Positions 43,831-54,085 of a stretch of DNA of 64,000 nt are shown one piece after another. How positions within the stretch are numbered: the first letter of the stretch is position 1; the number at the start of each line of letters is the position of its first letter. The stretch is taken from NCBI GenBank assembly GCA_039583875.1, contig CM077159.1, forward strand, positions 103,439,287 through 103,503,286, given 5' to 3'. The notes below the pieces were generated by a model. The model ran no database searches. It was not told where the DNA came from and worked only from the letters and a program-made list of their open reading frames with translations. A program made the position numbers and the translations under genes. The stretch is from Platanthera guangdongensis (Eukaryota > Streptophyta > Magnoliopsida > Asparagales > Orchidaceae).

Positions 43831-44925
43831 GCCAGCTAGATGAGAGCCTAGCAGTGGGGTCTTCTCGGGGTCCAAACACATTCCATCCAGTGACTTCCGG
43901 CCCTGCCAGTTAGGTGAGGGCCTGGCAGCGGGATCTTCTTGAGGCCGAGGATGACACCGAGTGACTTCCGGCACCGCCATCTAGGTGAGAGCCTGACAGC
44001 TGGATCTTCTCGGGGTCTAAACACATTCCATCGTGTGACTTCCGGCCCTGCCAGTTAGGTGAGGGCCTGGCAGCGGGATCTTCTCGAGGCCAAGGATGAC
44101 ACCGAGTGACTTCCGGCCCTGCCAGCTAGGTGATAGCCTGGCAGCGGGATCTTCTCGGGGTCCAAACACATTCCATCGAGTGACTTCCAGCCCTGCCAGC
44201 TAGGTGAGAGCCTGGCAGCAGGATCTTCTCGAGGCCAAGGATGACACCGAGTGACTTCCGGCCCTGCCAGCTAGGTGAGAGCCTGGCAGCGGGATCTTCT
44301 CGGGGTCCAAACACGTTACATCGAGTGACTTCTGGCCCGGCCAGCTAGGTGAGAGCCTGGCAGCGGGATCTTGTCGAGGCCAAGGATGACACCGAGTGAC
44401 TTCCGGCCCTGCCAGCTAGGTGAGAGCCTAGCAGCGGGATCTTCTCAGGGTCCAAATACATTCCATCGAGTGACTTCCGGCCCTGCCAGCTAGGTGAGAG
44501 ACAGGCAGCGGAATCATCTCGAGGCCAAGGATGACACCGAGTGACTTCCGGCCATGCCAGCTAGGTGAGAGCCTGGCAGCGGGATCTTCTCGGGGACAAA
44601 CACATTCCATCGAGTGACTTCCGGCCCTGCCAGCTAGGTGAGAGCCTGACAGCGGGATCTTCTCGAGGCCAAGGATGACACCGAGTGACTTCCGGCCCTG
44701 CCAGCTAGGTGAGAGCCTGGCAGCTTGATCTTCTAGGGGTCCAAACACATTCCATCGAGTGACTTCCGGCCCTGCCAGCTAGGTGAGAGCCTGGCAGCGA
44801 GATCTTCTCTAGGCCAAGGATGACATCGAGTGACTTCCGGCCCTGCCAGCTAGGTGAGAGCCTGATAGCGGGATTTTTCGGGGTCTAAACACGTTCCATT
44901 TCTCTATGCAGGCTAGCTATGACAG
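43831..44925. repeat. Alternating 74/71-bp tandem array of Tat-1
   Basis: Units begin GCCAGCTAGGTGAGAGCCTG. Starts measured at 43831, 43905, 43976, 44050, 44121, 44195 and 44266 give steps of 74, 71, 74, 71, 74 and 71 bp. Type A contains GGGGTCCAAACACATTCCAT and type B GAGGCCAAGGATGACACCGA. The dimer period is 145 bp, with about 7.5 dimers. Every unit holds the stem CTGCCAG ... CTGGCAG around CTAGGTGAGAGC. The array ends at the pol stop. It is related to the 113-bp array at 62444-64000. Confidence 0.9.
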
Positions 44926-46590
44926 TACTGGAGCGTTGAAGAAATTTATTATAACGAAAGTATCGCTTACATGCTTCAGGGGAAAAAAACGTTTCAAGTC
45001 GTCACCACTCCAGGTGTGACTCAGGGTCTCGCCCTCTATATTTTGGAGTCGATAGCCTCCTGACTTCAAAGCTTCCTTTACAATAAATGGTCCCTCCCAG
45101 ATAGGATTGAGCTTCCCTACGGATGCCGACCTCCCTGCTGCATCCACCTTCTTCAGCACCAAGTCTCCTTCCATGAACTGCTTGACCCTGATATGCTTGT
45201 CAAAGTTCTTGGCCATTCTTATTTTCACCTCCTCCAGTCGGATAGCGGAAAGGTCCCTCATCTCCTCCACCATGTCAAGGGAGAGCCTTAGCTCCTCCTC
45301 GTTCTCCGCTTGCCACTCCTCCCGGCCTTCCTTTGCCGCAACGACTCGAGGTGTTTGGACTTCGAATTCCATGGGGAGCACTGCTTCGCACCCGTGGGAG
45401 AGTTTGAAGGGGGTCTCTCCCGTAGCCGTGTTGGGGGTGGTTCTTAGGGCCCAAAGAACCGCGGGAAGCTGCTCTACCCAGCTCCCCTTCAAATTCTCCA
45501 CCTTCTTCTTGAGGAGGTTGACGATGATCTTATTTGCGGCATCCACCTGCCCATTGCTCTTGGGGTGATGGACCGAGGCGAACCTGAGGTCGATTCCAAG
45601 CTGTTCGCAGAAGCTGGTGAATTCAGCACTGGCAAACTGGGGCCTGTTGTCCGTGACGATGGCCTGGGGCAGCCCATGGCGACAGATGATCTCCCCCCAA
45701 ACAAAGTTCCTGGTCACATGGGAGGTCACCTTGGCCAGCGCCTTCACCTCCATCCACTTTGAGAAGTAGTCAATCATTACTAGAAGGAAACTTCTCTGAC
45801 CGCTGGCTTGGGGGAATGGTCCAACCAAATCCATTCCCCAAATTGCGAAGGGCCATGGGGCCGTGATACTTCTGAGTCGCTGGGCCGGCTGTAGCTGGAG
45901 ATGGGCAAACAGCTGGCACTTATGGCATCTTCTTGCGAACTCTGCGGCATCTCGGCCCAGGGTGGGCCAGAAATACCATTGCCTGACTATCCTCCCTTCC
46001 AGGGTCCGACTCCTGGAGTGACTACCACATTCCCCGGAGTGGACTTCCTCCAAGATCCTCCGTACTTCGCCCTCGATCACGCAGCGAGCGAGCATCCCTG
46101 AGAGGGTCTTCCTGTATAGCTGCCCGTCCTGGAGGAGGTAATATGCTGACTTGTGCCTCAGTTTCTTCTTATCTACCCCCTCTGGATACTGTCCTGTGGA
46201 GAGGAAGACCAAAACTAGATCCATCCACGAAGCTTGTTGATCGATTTGCATGAGCTCTCCCTCTTCGATGGAGGGGCGGAACAGGTCGGTGATGGTACCC
46301 CCCACCTGGGGACCATGCTTTGCTAGTTGGTCGGCTTGTTCATTTTCTTCCCTGGGTACGTGTCGGATGGAGAAGGTTTGGAAAGTGCCTATGACCCCCT
46401 TCACCTTGGCCAGGTACGATCGCAGGGTGGGCTCCCTTGCCTCGAACTCCCCGTTGATCTGGGAAGCTACTACCATGGAGTCAGTAAGGACCTCCACATC
46501 CAACACCACTAGCTCCCTGGCCAGGCGTAGCCCTGCTATTACGGTCTCGTACTCGGCCTGGTTGTTAGTAATGGGAAAGTGCACCACCAC
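44917..46590 (-). pseudogene. pol: Tat-1 second RNase H and integrase
   Basis: A 557-codon open frame. It first shows the archaeal-type RNase H typical of Tat elements (ITNNQAEYETVIAGLRLARE, LTDSMVVASQINGEF, HVPREENEQADQLAK). The integrase follows: zinc region with HSGECGSHS to CHKCQLFAH, GMDLVGPFPQASGQRSFLLV, IVTDNRPQFASAEF (usually TDNGRQF), and SNGQVDAANKIIVN near 45545, where the catalytic Glu of NGQ(x)E has become Asp. The C-terminal part (KFDKHIRVKQF-like, PIWEGPFIVKEALKSGGYRL) is normal. Its stop touches the tandem array. The Glu to Asp change would weaken or abolish catalysis. Confidence 0.88.
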
Positions 46591-46673
46591 CGTCTACTTA
46601 ATTCGAGTCCCCTGAGGGATTTCCAGGATCACCCCCACTCCAAGGGAATGCCTCCCTGAGGCACCATCCACCC

Positions 46674-48064
46674 TTACTTTCCAAGGAGTCGGGCGGTGAG
46701 TTCTTCCTCCGCTACTTCAACCACATAGTCGGCCAAGAAGTCAGCCTTTGCTTGAGCTTTGATCGAGAGCCGCGGAACGAAGGAGACATCGAACTCGCTG
46801 AGTTCCACCGACCACTTATCCAGCCTTCCTGAATGCTCCACCCCCTCAAAGATGTTGTGGAGAGGATGGCCGGTCACCACTCGGATTGAGTGTGCCTGGA
46901 AGTAAGGTCACAGCCCCCTGGCCGAGATGATTAGGGTGAAGGCTAGCTTCTCCAAAATCGGATACCAGAGCTCGGCCTTCCTCAGGACACGGCTCACGTA
47001 ATAAATAGGGAGCTGCCTCTTCCCTTCTTCGCGAACTAAAACGGAGCTCAAGGCCTCCGCCCCGACCCCGAGATATAAGTACAGGTCATCCCCCTCCTTC
47101 GGCCCTTGGAGCAGCGGAGCCTGTGTCAACTGCACCTTGAGGGCCTGGAACGCCTCCTCGCACTCCTTGGTCCATTCAAACCTCTGACCACCCCTCGGCA
47201 TTTTGAAGAAGGGGGAGCACTTTTCCCCTGCCCGAGAAAGGAAACGGCTCAGCCCTGCTAGCTTCCCCGTCAGCCGTTGGACCTCCATAGTATTCCGCGC
47301 GGACCCCAGCTCCAAGATAGCCCTGACCTTATCTGGATTCGGCTCGACCCCGCGGGGGTGAGGAGGTGCCCTAAGAACTTTCCCCTGTTGGACCCAAAGA
47401 CACATTTTAGGGGATTCGACCGCATCTTGTATTTGCACAGGGTGGTGAAGGTCTCCTCCAGGTCCCGGAGGTGGGAGTCCGCCTCCCGACTTTTGATCAT
47501 GAGGTCATCCACATACACCTCCAAATTCCTCCCCCTCTGCTCCTTGAAGACCCTATCCATCATTTTCTGGTAGGTTGCCCCAGCATTCTTCAGCCCGAAG
47601 GGCATCATCTTATAGCAGTAGCATCCATCCCCTGTGATGAACGAGACATCCTTGATGTCTGGGGGGTGCATCCTGATCTGATGATAACCTGAAAAAGCAT
47701 CTAAAAAACTCATTACAGAATAACCGACGGCTGAGTCAACCAGTGTGTCGATTCGAGGCAAAGGATAACAGTCCTTAGGACAAGCTTTATTAAGTAAGGA
47801 AAAATCGATACACATCCTCCATCGGCTATCTCCTTTTTTAACCATAACCACGTTGGAGACCCAGCCGGGGTACTGAATCTCTGACACGAAGCCGACCTTG
47901 AGGAGTTTCGCCACCTCCTCCCTGATGGGCTCCGCCAGCTTGTCCGCAGTGGACCTGTTCTTCTGCTGAACGGGGCGTGTTCCCGGGTCCAGGTTGAGGC
48001 GATGGCAGGCCACATCCGCGTCAACCCCCGGCATCTCCGCGGCGTTCCAAGAGAAGATGTCCAC
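46674..48064 (-). pseudogene. pol: Tat-1 RT and first RNase H
   Basis: The RT frame 48064-47270 is open: MDIFSWNAAEMPGVDADVAC, VAKLLKVGFVSEIQYPGWVS, NVVMVKKGDSRWRMCIDFSL, DAFSGYHQIRMHP, KMMPFGLKNAGATYQKMMDR, and the active site LEVYVDDLMIKSRE intact. A frameshift near 47400 moves to 47438-46908 (RLTGKLAGLSRFLSRAGEKC, then RNase H with VREEGKRQLPIYYVSRVLRK). Another change near 46900 leads to 46880-46674. The wording, with DFSLLNKACPKD instead of DYRELN, is of the Tat clade. It is broken only by frameshifts and stops. Confidence 0.88.
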
Positions 48065-48493
48065 GTTCTTCTGGACGCACTACAGCATCCTCGTCCTCCT
48101 GGGTCAGCCCCCCGCTGACACGGATCTTCTCCATCCTGCCTTCTCTGGTGAGCACTTCCAGCTCCACCACTTCCTCTGCAGCCTCCAGCCTAGACTGCTC
48201 CCCCCATCCTTCAGCATCCCCTTCCTCCAGAACGGGGACCTCTACCTCCACCTCTTCTCCCACGGCCCTTACCTCGGCCACCTGCTCCAGATCTCCTCCT
48301 GCCGCCTCCTCCTCTGCGCAGTTCTTCATTTCCAGCTCCTGCCCTCCTGCTTCCTGCTCGGCCTCCTCCATCCTTCGCCCCATCTCCTCGGCTCCCTCCT
48401 GCCAGGAGATGGTGTTCACCACAATGACATAACACTCCCGCGCCACCTTCGGGACCCCCCTGACCCTGACCTGGACCCCCTCGGCGTTGAACT
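48065..48493 (-). other. Tat-1 protease-RT linker region
   Basis: Minus-strand frames here are Glu/Gly-rich (EEMGRRMEEAEQEAGGQELE) and probably correspond to the variable linker between protease and RT. Frameshifts prevent a clear reading. Confidence 0.45.
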
Positions 48494-48853
48494 TTAAGTA
48501 CTGATGGAAAGACGAGGGGACGCAGCGGAAGGCGCTGATAAGGGGCCTCCCGAAGATGGCGCTGTAGCTGCTGGGGGCGTCCACGATGACGAACCTGCAG
48601 TTTCGGGATTGCCCCCCAGGGTAACATGGAGGCCAACTCCTCCCTCCACTTCCTTCCTTTCTCCTGAAAACCCGAACAATGGTCCATCTGAGGCTAGCAC
48701 CCTCTTTGCCTCCACTTTCATCGCATCAAATGCCTTTTTGAAGACGACGTTGACAGAGCTCCCGTTGTCCACGAGGATCCGAGAGACAGTGAAATTCTCG
48801 ATGGCTGCCTTGATGACCAGCGCATCGCAGAATGGGTCCTCGTGGTCTGGCAT
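48494..48853 (-). pseudogene. pol: Tat-1 aspartic protease
   Basis: DPFCDALVIKAAIENFTVSR is followed by ILVDNGSSVNVVFKKAFDAM, then LFGFSGERKEVEGGVGLHVT. The VDNGSS form of the DTG/DSG motif is usual for Tat-clade proteases, so Asn after Asp is not a defect here. The frame becomes unreliable after about 48610. The protease would process the polyprotein. Confidence 0.75.
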
Positions 48854-49129
48854 ATCGCTCCTTTAGAAAGTGATCCTTTCCTCCGGGGGCGGGGTTTGGG
48901 ATGTGGAGGCGACGCTTCGCCGGTACATGGTGTGGAGGCTTGCCTTGCGGGAAGCCTCTACCCCGACCCCCCCCCCCCCCCCCCCCTGTGGATCACTCTG
49001 ATTCCCCCTCGGGTTCCAGCATCCACCCGGTCTTCGCAACGATCCTCCTCCGCCCGAGGCAGGACCTCCTCAATCCACACTTCTTACCGACCTCCTTGCT
49101 ACCCCTGTTGATGCTACTGCTGATGTTCC
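48854..49129. other. Tat-1 gag-pol junction with C-run
   Basis: A stretch of about 275 bp without a supported frame contains a run of 20 C at 48967-48986, which breaks any reading. Confidence 0.5.
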
Positions 49130-50454
49130 CTATTCCCTCTCAGCTCGAGGAACTCTGGGCAGGTGGCTGTGGCATGCCCCTCTTCCTGATGGAAGTCGCA
49201 ATAGGGCAGCTCTACCCTGAGCTCTCTCCTCCTCCTCCCCATAATTCCCCTCCTTGCTCCCAAGGCTATGTCCATGGACTCCTCTTGATCGGGGAGCCGG
49301 GGCCTCTGGCCCTGCCTCCAGCCCAGAGGGTGGAACTGATCTTGCCTCCCCTGGTGGTGACCCCTTCCGTAGTACCCTCTCTATGGCCCCTGCCCCTGCC
49401 ACTCAGGTCTCCAGCCCAGCTGACGGTCGGGCTCCTGACGCCCCCACCTCGGCTGCTACTGCCACTGGAGCTACCTTTACTCCCTCTGCCTAGGCTCTCC
49501 TCTTCTCTCCTCCTGCCATTTCCCTCCTCTTGACTCCTTCTCTTCCTCCGTGGCCCACCTGGCCAGCTTCCTCGCAAACTCCGGGTTCGACGCCTCCCCG
49601 TCGACCTCTCTCGCCGCCCTCTCCATCAACTCCTCATAGGAGATGGGAGGAACTCTCTTCAGCTCCATTCGGAAGAACCCCTGCTGCAGGCCCAGTGTAA
49701 AGGCCATCATCAGACTATGGCCCGGTATCTCCTGAACCTGAGTAACTTCCTACTGAAATCGGTTCACGTAGCTTCCCAACGTCTCATTCACTCCCTGCTT
49801 AATGTGGAACAAAGATTCAGACTCCTTCTTCCTCTTCTTCGAGGTGGTGAACCTCAGCATGAACCCTCGGCGCAGGTCCTCGAAGCAGTAGATGGAGCTG
49901 GCCGGTAGCTAGTGGAACAATTCCCTTGCCTTCTCCCGGAGGGTGATGGAGAAGAGTCAGCATTTGAATCCGTCTGACATCTGATGGATTGAGACCACAT
50001 CTTCAAACCATTGGACATGCTGGATCGGGACTCCCTTCCCGGTGTAGTAGGATATCTCGGGTTCTCTGAACCCATCTGGAACTGGAGCTGAGGAGACCAG
50101 CTCGCTGAAAGGACTGCCTCCCCCCACCGGGCGGGCCGGCGAGTCTCGCGAGCCCAGCTCGCCGAACCGGCCTCGGGCTGCCGAGGCGGGGAGAAGCTCG
50201 CACCCCCGGCCTTCCTCGGCCACCTCCTTCCCAGCTCGCCTGCCGGGAGCGTCCTCGCCTAAAGAGGGGGCGGCCGCGATCTGGGCTGCCGGAGTCGAGC
50301 ACTCGGCCCCCGTGCCGAGTGCGCACTTGACGAGGCCTAGCACCTCGTTCCTGAAGTCTTCCAACATCCCCACCGTTGCGAGTGGCGGGGGCGGGGGGGG
50401 GGGGGGGGGGGGGGGGGGCGAGTTCTGCCCGTCAGATCCCTGTCCTCCTGTCAT
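49130..50454 (-). pseudogene. gag: Tat-1 gag
   Basis: The ATG at 50454 (MTGGQGSDGQNSPP) leads into a Pro run encoded by a run of 26 G/C pairs (50393-50418). A Pro/Ala/Gly-rich N-terminus follows, then EPEISYYTGKGVPIQHVQWF, the usual start of the Tat capsid domain. Frames shift near 49957. AFTLGLQQGFFRMELKRVPP with EELMERAAREVDGE near 49700-49600 is the end of the capsid. A His/Cys-rich end is seen in shifted frames near 49200. The TAG and frameshifts make it inactive. Confidence 0.75.
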
Positions 50455-50489
50455 TGAACTCGCTGAAGCTTTTCTTCACTGACCACGAT

Positions 50490-50509
50490 CCACGCTCACC
50501 GCACCAAAA
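50490..50509 (-). promoter_or_regulatory. Primer binding site of Tat-1
   Basis: The minus strand after the 5' LTR reads TTTTGGTGCGGTGAGCGTGG. It resembles the TTGGTGCCGTCTGTGGG type used by Tat elements, with several differences. It is clearly not the iMet type seen in the other elements here. Confidence 0.6.
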
Positions 50510-51405
50510 TGTCGAAACCGGAATCCGACTTCCTGTGGAGTTCGACCCTTGGGGAAGGGGTGGTCTCGTTCCTACTTCACTCCTGTAAGAAAAACAACAA
50601 AGAAGACAAGGAGAAACAGACCCAAGGGCTCGGTAGGGAGGTCCCACCACACACCTGGAAGATCTCAGAGTGTTTCCCCTCCTTAGCCTGATGTTGAGTT
50701 AAGGTATCCTCAGAAAGCTCTTGAAACCTGGAGAAGGGAGGCACTGAAAGCGTCCCTTCTAAGGTACCCCTTGGGTCTTACTTATAGTTTTTTGGAACCT
50801 GAACTGACAATAACCAGAAGAACTGACCTGAAAATACCAAAAATCCCTTGGTTGGGTCTGCCAATACCCAAACTTCGCTGTCCCGAACAGTTATGCGCAA
50901 TCCAACCTGGCCTGCCAACAGCGTGGCTCCGCTGTTCTGAACAGCTATTCGCACCCAGGGGGGGTCAGCTCGCCATCAATCCCTCTCCGCGAGAGGCGAG
51001 CGCGACCTGGTTCTAGCGGCTCGCCTACTCTTCTCGGGCAAACACGAGCCGGACCGCCGCGACCCGCCAGTCCTCTACCGAGGCGGATGGGTGGCCAGGT
51101 CGCGTATAGGGGACGTACTGGCGGCCATTGTGACCCTCCGAACGGCTCGCAGATCGCGGGTCGTCGAGCCCATCTGCGAGTACCGGTTCAACGAATGGCG
51201 CCCCCCCCCCCCCCCGCTCCGGTCGACGATTCTCTGAGCGAGCGGGAGGGATAGGGGAGTCGTCTCGCCTGGCTCGCTCGCCTGAACCGAGCGGGAGCAG
51301 ACCAGCCCCTTGCCGCATGTCTGCTTGTCGCTTGGGTGCGGGTCGCGGGACTGGGTCCGCTCGATCTTCCTGGTGGGTCCCGTTCGACGAACATGGGGTT
51401 GTACA
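50510..51405 (-). repeat. 5' LTR of Tat-1
   Basis: 896 bp, colinear with 38782-39682, flanked by the TSD AAGAG. It includes a C-run at 51201-51215 and GGTCGACGA / GGTCGTCGAG motifs related to the palindromes of the other LTRs. Confidence 0.92.
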
Positions 51406-51410
51406 AAGAG

Positions 51411-52134
51411 GACCGGTGCGCTCCAAGGCAAAGAACTCAGGCGTAGATACCCTTGCTCCAACAACTCTTGCAGTTGAACTTTCAGCTCCGCCATTTCCTT
51501 AGGCGCTAGCCGATAAGGAGATCGTGACACAGGCTTTGCACCTGGCACTAGCTCAATCGTGAAATCTATCTCCTGCTGAGGCGGGGCTCCAGGAAGATCT
51601 GCGGGGAACACATCAGTGTATTCCGATACCACTCAAATACAATCCAACGCGGGCTTCGGCTTTGTACCCTCCACTAGTGTAAAGAACAGTTCTGCACCGG
51701 CACGAACAGCCTTCACCACCTGAAGAGCAAACATCAACGTCTTGCTCGACCTTTAAGCCCGTAAAAGTCATTTCACGACTTGCTCCCAACTTTACTTCCT
51801 TGCGACCGCAGTCAATATAGGCCTGCTGCTCCGAGAGCCAGTCCATGCCAAATATAACGTCGAACTCCACCAACGGAAGTAAAGACGCCTGCAGATCAAA
51901 CTCCTGATTCCCAATACGAATCTTAACATCATAGATCCTATCCGCGCGCATCGAACACCCATTGGGCAACAACACATCCAACTTATCCTTCGCCATCGAA
52001 GAAGGGACTCCGATGCATGATATAAATCCCTCAGACAGGAAGGAGTGTGAAGCTCCCATATCGAAAAGTGCTCTTGCCGGATTTTCATAAATAAAAAAAA
52101 TCCTAAACAAGCAGTGGTAAGGTAACATGTGCAT
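51411..52134 (-). pseudogene. pol: Tekay-2 protease and start of RT
   Basis: Protease frame 52134-51640: ENPARALFDMGASHSFLSEG near 52060, where the DTG/DSG motif reads DMG, then LVEFDVIFGMDWLSEQQAYI. After a frameshift near 51635 the RT frame reads SEYTDVFPADLPGAPPQQEI, DFTIELVPGAKPVSRSPYRL, APKEMAELKVQLQELLEQGY and SLPWSAPVLFV, and meets the Tat-1 insertion. It resumes at 38776. DMG would inactivate the protease. Confidence 0.85.
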
Positions 52135-52299
52135 AACAAGTATTTAAAGAAATTGACTTGCTATAAAGTAAACCGTACCTGTCACCACATCAGCCTATTT
52201 GATGGCCTGCTGTTGGCCAAGATTATAGACCCTTGGTTGGGCCGGTGCATAGTGGGACGCGGTCGACTCCACCGCCTTTCCCTTCTCTTTATAGGTAGC

Positions 52300-53176
52300 T
52301 CATGGCTTCCTTTTGGACTTGGGATGTCCGCTCCGGCACTCACGGGCATAATGCCCCAACTTCCCACAGTTGTAACATGCGCCCGGGGTCCGACCCGTAG
52401 TCGCCGCAGAAGCACCAGCAGAGAGGGCTAGACCCGAAGTCCTAGCTTTCTTGTTCCACATTCGGAACACAGATTTTGAGGTGTTCGGCCCTCTGAACTC
52501 CGACCTCTTCTCGCCCAAGCTTTGCTTTGCCTGCACATTCTTCATGTCCTTCTCCAAGGACCGGGCCGTGTTGACCAAGGTCAAGAAACCCTGCGTCATC
52601 GGCCCCGAGAGTAGTAATCTCAACTCATCTCTCAAGCCTTCATAAAATCGATTTGTCTTGCTCTCCTCATCCACGATGGTGGAGCTAGCATAACGACTCA
52701 AACGAGTAAACTCATGGAGATATTCATCCACGGTACTGTCTCCTTGTACCAACTTCAGGAACTCATTCTCCAACGTTATCCTCTGCGCCTAAGGGAGGTA
52801 TCTGGCCAAGAACAATCTCGAGAACTCCTCCATCGAGACATCAACAAGTTGCCTACCTCTCAATAGGTGCAGCTCCAAACCTTCCCACCACATTCTTGCT
52901 TCACCGTCCAAAAGGAACGTAACGATGGTGGTCATTTGCCACTCCTCCTTCTCCGTTGCTGTCATGACTCTTTTCACCCTGCAGAGCCAGTCTTCAGCTT
53001 GAGATGGGGTTCCCAACCCCAAGAATACCGGAGGGTTAAAGCTCATTATATGCTTAAGCTGCCTCTCGGTTGCCCTCCTTGGCACCAACGGTTCCACTAC
53101 CACCTGTTCCACTCTCCTCGGCTCAACCTCTGGAAGAGGTTCCTGCTCTATCGCAGGAGCGGGCTGTTGCGTTTGC
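52300..53176 (-). pseudogene. gag: Tekay-2 gag, main part
   Basis: Minus-strand frame from the insertion border: RQTQQPAPAIEQEPLPEVEP, then capsid ERQLKHIMSFNPPVFLGLGT, PSQAEDWLCRVKRVMTATEK, DGEARMWWEGLELHLLRGRQ and FSRLFLARYLP. A TAG at 52789-52791 interrupts before ENEFLKLVQGDSTVDEYLHE and FTRLSRYASSTIVDEESKTN. The zinc knuckle CYNCGKLGHYAREC lies near 52345-52380. This is a standard retrotransposon gag with one knuckle. With 53182-57531 and one TSD copy removed, the frame joins the N-terminal piece at 57537. Confidence 0.85.
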
Positions 53177-53181
53177 CTTAC

Positions 53182-53707
53182 TGATGCAGTGACCCAGAGC
53201 CGACCCGCTCTATCGACCAGGCCTCGCACCTGGCCTAGCCAGAGGCCCACGTCTGGCGGCCCACTGCCAGGCCCACCATGGCGTCACACCATGGCGTCCC
53301 TTTTATCAGGCCCGCGGGTCGTACACCCCAACCCATCTCCAGGCCCAACCACAGGCGCACGGTAGGTTGTTGAGGCCAGGTTTCGATCCCCTGACCTCCT
53401 TGATAAAGAGCTTTTAGGCAAGCCCTCATCAACCAACTGATCCGCGGATCAGTTGGTTGATGAGAGCTTGCCTGAAAGCTCTTTATCAAGGAGGTCAGGG
53501 GATCGAAACCTGACCTCAATAACCTACCATGCGCCTGTGGTTGGGCCCGGAGATGGGTTGGGGTGTACAGCCCGCGGGCCTGATAAAAGGGACGCCATGG
53601 TGTGACGCCATGGTGGGCCTGGCAGTGGGCCGCCAGACGTGGGCCTCTGGCTAGGCCAGGTGCGAGGCCTGGTCGACAGAGCGGGTTGGCTCTGGGTCAC
53701 TGCATCA
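53182..53707. repeat. 526-bp palindrome: head-to-head tRNA-derived SINE-like pair
   Basis: The two 263-bp arms are mirror images about CCGCGG (centre 53444.5), without spacer or length difference and with only a few mismatches. Reading outward, each arm has an A-box-like CGGATCAGTTGG and, about 43 bp on, a B-box GGATCGAAACC inside a T-arm-like stem GGTCAGG ... CCTGACC. This is the layout of a pol III tRNA-derived SINE head. Each arm ends CACTGCATCA, and the right arm is followed by an A run (53707-53713). It could instead be a foldback MITE, but the promoter boxes favour a SINE origin. Confidence 0.6.
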
Positions 53708-53713
53708 AAAAAA

Positions 53714-54085
53714 TCCGCGTGTTATCAGCTCCCTTAAGGTGCTTGAGTAAGACTTGTAAGAAAGCTACCCACTAGTGTGTCGTGGAGATCTTATGGCGTT
53801 GATGAAATGTAAATCATGATCGGAGAGGATCACAAACTCCTTGGAGAGGAGAGTGCCTCAATGGGTAGACATATCAGCATAAAATTCCCGTAATTAGAAT
53901 AGTTAGCTTAGGGCCGGACAACTTCTCGCTAAAATAACTAACGGGTGGCCCTTGCTCAAGACACCTCCAATTACCCCAGAAACGTGTAACAAAGTCTTGT
54001 AAGAAGGTGCCTCAGCTACCCACTTCAAAAGCATGGGTGGCGGACTTCGTCCACATAAACTCTCCCTTCTTCATATTTCTTGCAC
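53714..54085 (-). pseudogene. Inverted RNase H remnant (Reina-like)
   Basis: The minus strand shows KKGEFMWTKSATHAFE near 54085-54030, then VIGGVLSKGHP and LSKEFVILSDHDLHF near 53830, with stops and frame changes. It is related to Reina-1 RNase H (GGVLSQEGHPV, KEFVILSDHEAL) and inverted relative to the integrase at 55303-56633. Confidence 0.7.

Larger units (their letters stand above)
38782..51405 (-). mobile_element. Tat-1: Tat-like Ty3/gypsy element with antisense genes
   Basis: The 12.6-kb element has LTRs of 896-901 bp (38782-39682 and 50510-51405) and a perfect TSD AAGAG at 38777-38781 and 51406-51410. A Tat-type PBS (TTTTGGTGCGGTGAGCGTG) lies after the 5' LTR and the PPT AGAGCGGGGGATTG before the 3' LTR. 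gag and pol are on the minus strand with the dual RNase H typical of the Tat clade. Two plus-strand (antisense) genes and a tandem array lie between pol and the 3' LTR. The insertion splits the Tekay-2 RT between VLFV and KKKDG. Confidence 0.93.

Noticed and set aside
48148..49533. Plus-strand Ser/Pro-rich ORFs opposite Tat-1 pol and gag
   Set aside because: They are antisense shadows of Glu/Gly-rich gag-pol linker sequence with no start context, TATA box or domain, in contrast to the antisense genes at 39872-43390.
53182..53707. Palindrome as an independent DNA-transposon MITE with its own TSD
   Set aside because: No TSD is found directly around it (CTTAC on the left, AAAAAAT on the right). 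The left flank instead pairs with 57532-57536, and pol III-like boxes are present. Kept only as an alternative.
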